Shown: positions 62,894 through 64,000 of the stretch, piece after piece | Layout: the number at the start of each line of letters is the position of its first letter | How positions within the stretch are numbered: position 1 is the stretch's first letter | Position numbers and translations under genes: made by a program | Notes under the pieces: generated by a model | What the model saw: only the letters and a program-made list of their open reading frames with translations | Told to the model about the DNA's origin: nothing | The model's database searches: none | Assembly: GCA_949752795.1 (NCBI GenBank) | Contig: OX457058.1 | Location: 171,308,223 to 171,372,222 of the forward strand | Length of the DNA: 64,000 bases | Direction: 5' to 3' | Origin: Hyperoodon ampullatus | Lineage: Eukaryota; Chordata; Mammalia; Artiodactyla; Ziphiidae

Positions 62894-63481
62894 AAGAATG
62901 ATCTTTCAAATTCTAAGCTGAACTCTCTACACGCCTGCTTAAAGTCCTTCAGAAATTCGTCCTTGCCACTGGGATACAGGGACACCTCCACTGTTGGTAC
63001 AAAAGACCCTGCATTACCTGGGCCCTGCAGGAGGCTTCTTCACTATAAGTGTACTTCCTAAAATTTTCCAAGCAGGATGTGTATCTCCAGGCCTCCTTGT
63101 GTTTGCTCTTTGCTGGTCCTCCTGTCAGCAACTCCATCACTGCACCTGTCCACTCGCCTTCTAGGCTAAGCTTGAAGGACACTCTTCCTGGAAGGGTTTT
63201 CTGACCCCTGCCCACCAACCCCCCTGCCCCTGGCCAACACCCTGGATGAAGCACATGCTCTTTCTCCACGTTCCTGTAGTATCCCACACAGTCCCTATGT
63301 GGTGCCGGGATTTGAAATGTGTGTTTCATGTCTATCTTCCCCTTTCAACTTTGAGCTCCCTAAGGTCAAGGGTTTGGTTTTTCAACTCTAATATCCTTGT
63401 GCTTGGGGCCTAATTAACACTCAGAAAAAGTTTGTTCCATAAGTGGAATGAATGAACGGATGAATGAATGAATGAATTAAT
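62894..63481 (+). mobile_element. L2 LINE 3' part
   Basis: Sense L2 ('gaaggacactcttcctggaa', 'actttgagctccctaaggtc', 'atccttgtgcttggggccta'), ending in a (GAAT)n tail at 63447-63477. Confidence 0.7.
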
Positions 63482-63484
63482 AAA

Positions 63485-64000
63485 GCCTCTTACCCAAGGT
63501 CTTGTATAGGGAGCACAATAGCAGGATTTCCATGCCAGTGTGAATTCCACCACCTTGAATGCCTGATTCAAAAATGTGAAGACTCCACTGATAAAGTTAG
63601 GCCACTGCATATGCCAGATAGGGGTTGCTCCAATATCTTCAAAATGCATAAATGGCTTTTTAGTCCTAAAAAGGCTGTCTTACTGCCCCAGCCATGCTGG
63701 GAGCTCAGAGGTGGGGCGTGGGCAGCTTCAAATGAGACAGTTAAATAGGGCATTAGTTAAAGCCACATGCCTGATAACATAAGCCACTCAGTACGGGTAA
63801 ATCTTTACAAGACAGAAACCTCATTATCTTTAAGAACTATAGAGCAGAGCGCCCTCTGTCGGTCATTTCTGGAATTGCAGAGGGTCACATTCATTTTCTG
63901 ATTCCCCGCACTCTGCCAAGAGTGGAGGTAAATGGTGAATAAGAAAGAAATAGACCTCCACCAGTGTGATAGGGAAAGCACTTCAACAATCTATTACAAG
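63485..64000. other. Unassigned intergenic sequence
   Basis: No gene or repeat named to the end of the window. Confidence 0.4.

Overview
The window is mammalian nuclear DNA, almost certainly from a cetacean (whale or dolphin), and contains one real protein-coding gene in a repeat-rich intergenic landscape. The evidence for the lineage is 20 copies of the tRNA-Glu-derived CHR-type SINE of Cetacea/hippo/ruminants. Fourteen belong to a short form of about 210 bp, which I associate with cetaceans; most of these have perfect or nearly perfect target-site duplications (TSDs). No bacterial or viral gene organisation is present, and there is no CRISPR array or operon.

Layout. Positions 140-5135 hold TCL1A on the minus strand: a TATA/GC-box promoter, three coding exons encoding a 115-residue AKT co-activator, and a 3'UTR exon. 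The exon 2 donor is GC instead of GT. From about 5.1 kb to 64 kb I see no other functional protein-coding gene of the host. In human the neighbourhood of TCL1A is the 14q32 TCL1 cluster, and the telomeric side is a long gene-poor interval. That comparison is knowledge, not something seen here.

Mobile elements dominate the rest. The key one is a full-length LINE-1 at 27931-34527 with a 5'UTR that still keeps many CpGs, uninterrupted ORF1 (297 aa) and ORF2 (1272 aa, catalytic residues present), a poly(A) tail and a perfect 15-bp TSD. It sits inside a much older MIR. A processed RAB2A pseudogene (22683-25005, minus) has lost its start codon, carries a stop and a frameshift, and was itself hit by an L1 3' fragment. 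Other items are a 15-copy, 35-bp minisatellite grown from an L1 3'UTR (37650-38172), a 5'-truncated L1 of another subfamily (39058-41476), a solo LTR with a 48-bp internal duplication (50831-51442), MLT1-type LTRs, hAT-type DNA transposon fossils (MER5, MER20 and others), and many MIR and L2 fossils.

Almost all other open reading frames of 60-250 codons are chance frames in SINEs, L1 remnants or GC-rich DNA. No unknown multi-gene system was found. The observations most worth following are the possibly mobile L1 with its long antisense frame, the GC-AG intron in TCL1A, and the layered RAB2A/L1 locus. Repeat names and edges were assigned by eye from remembered consensus patterns, so edges without a stated TSD may be off by tens of bases.
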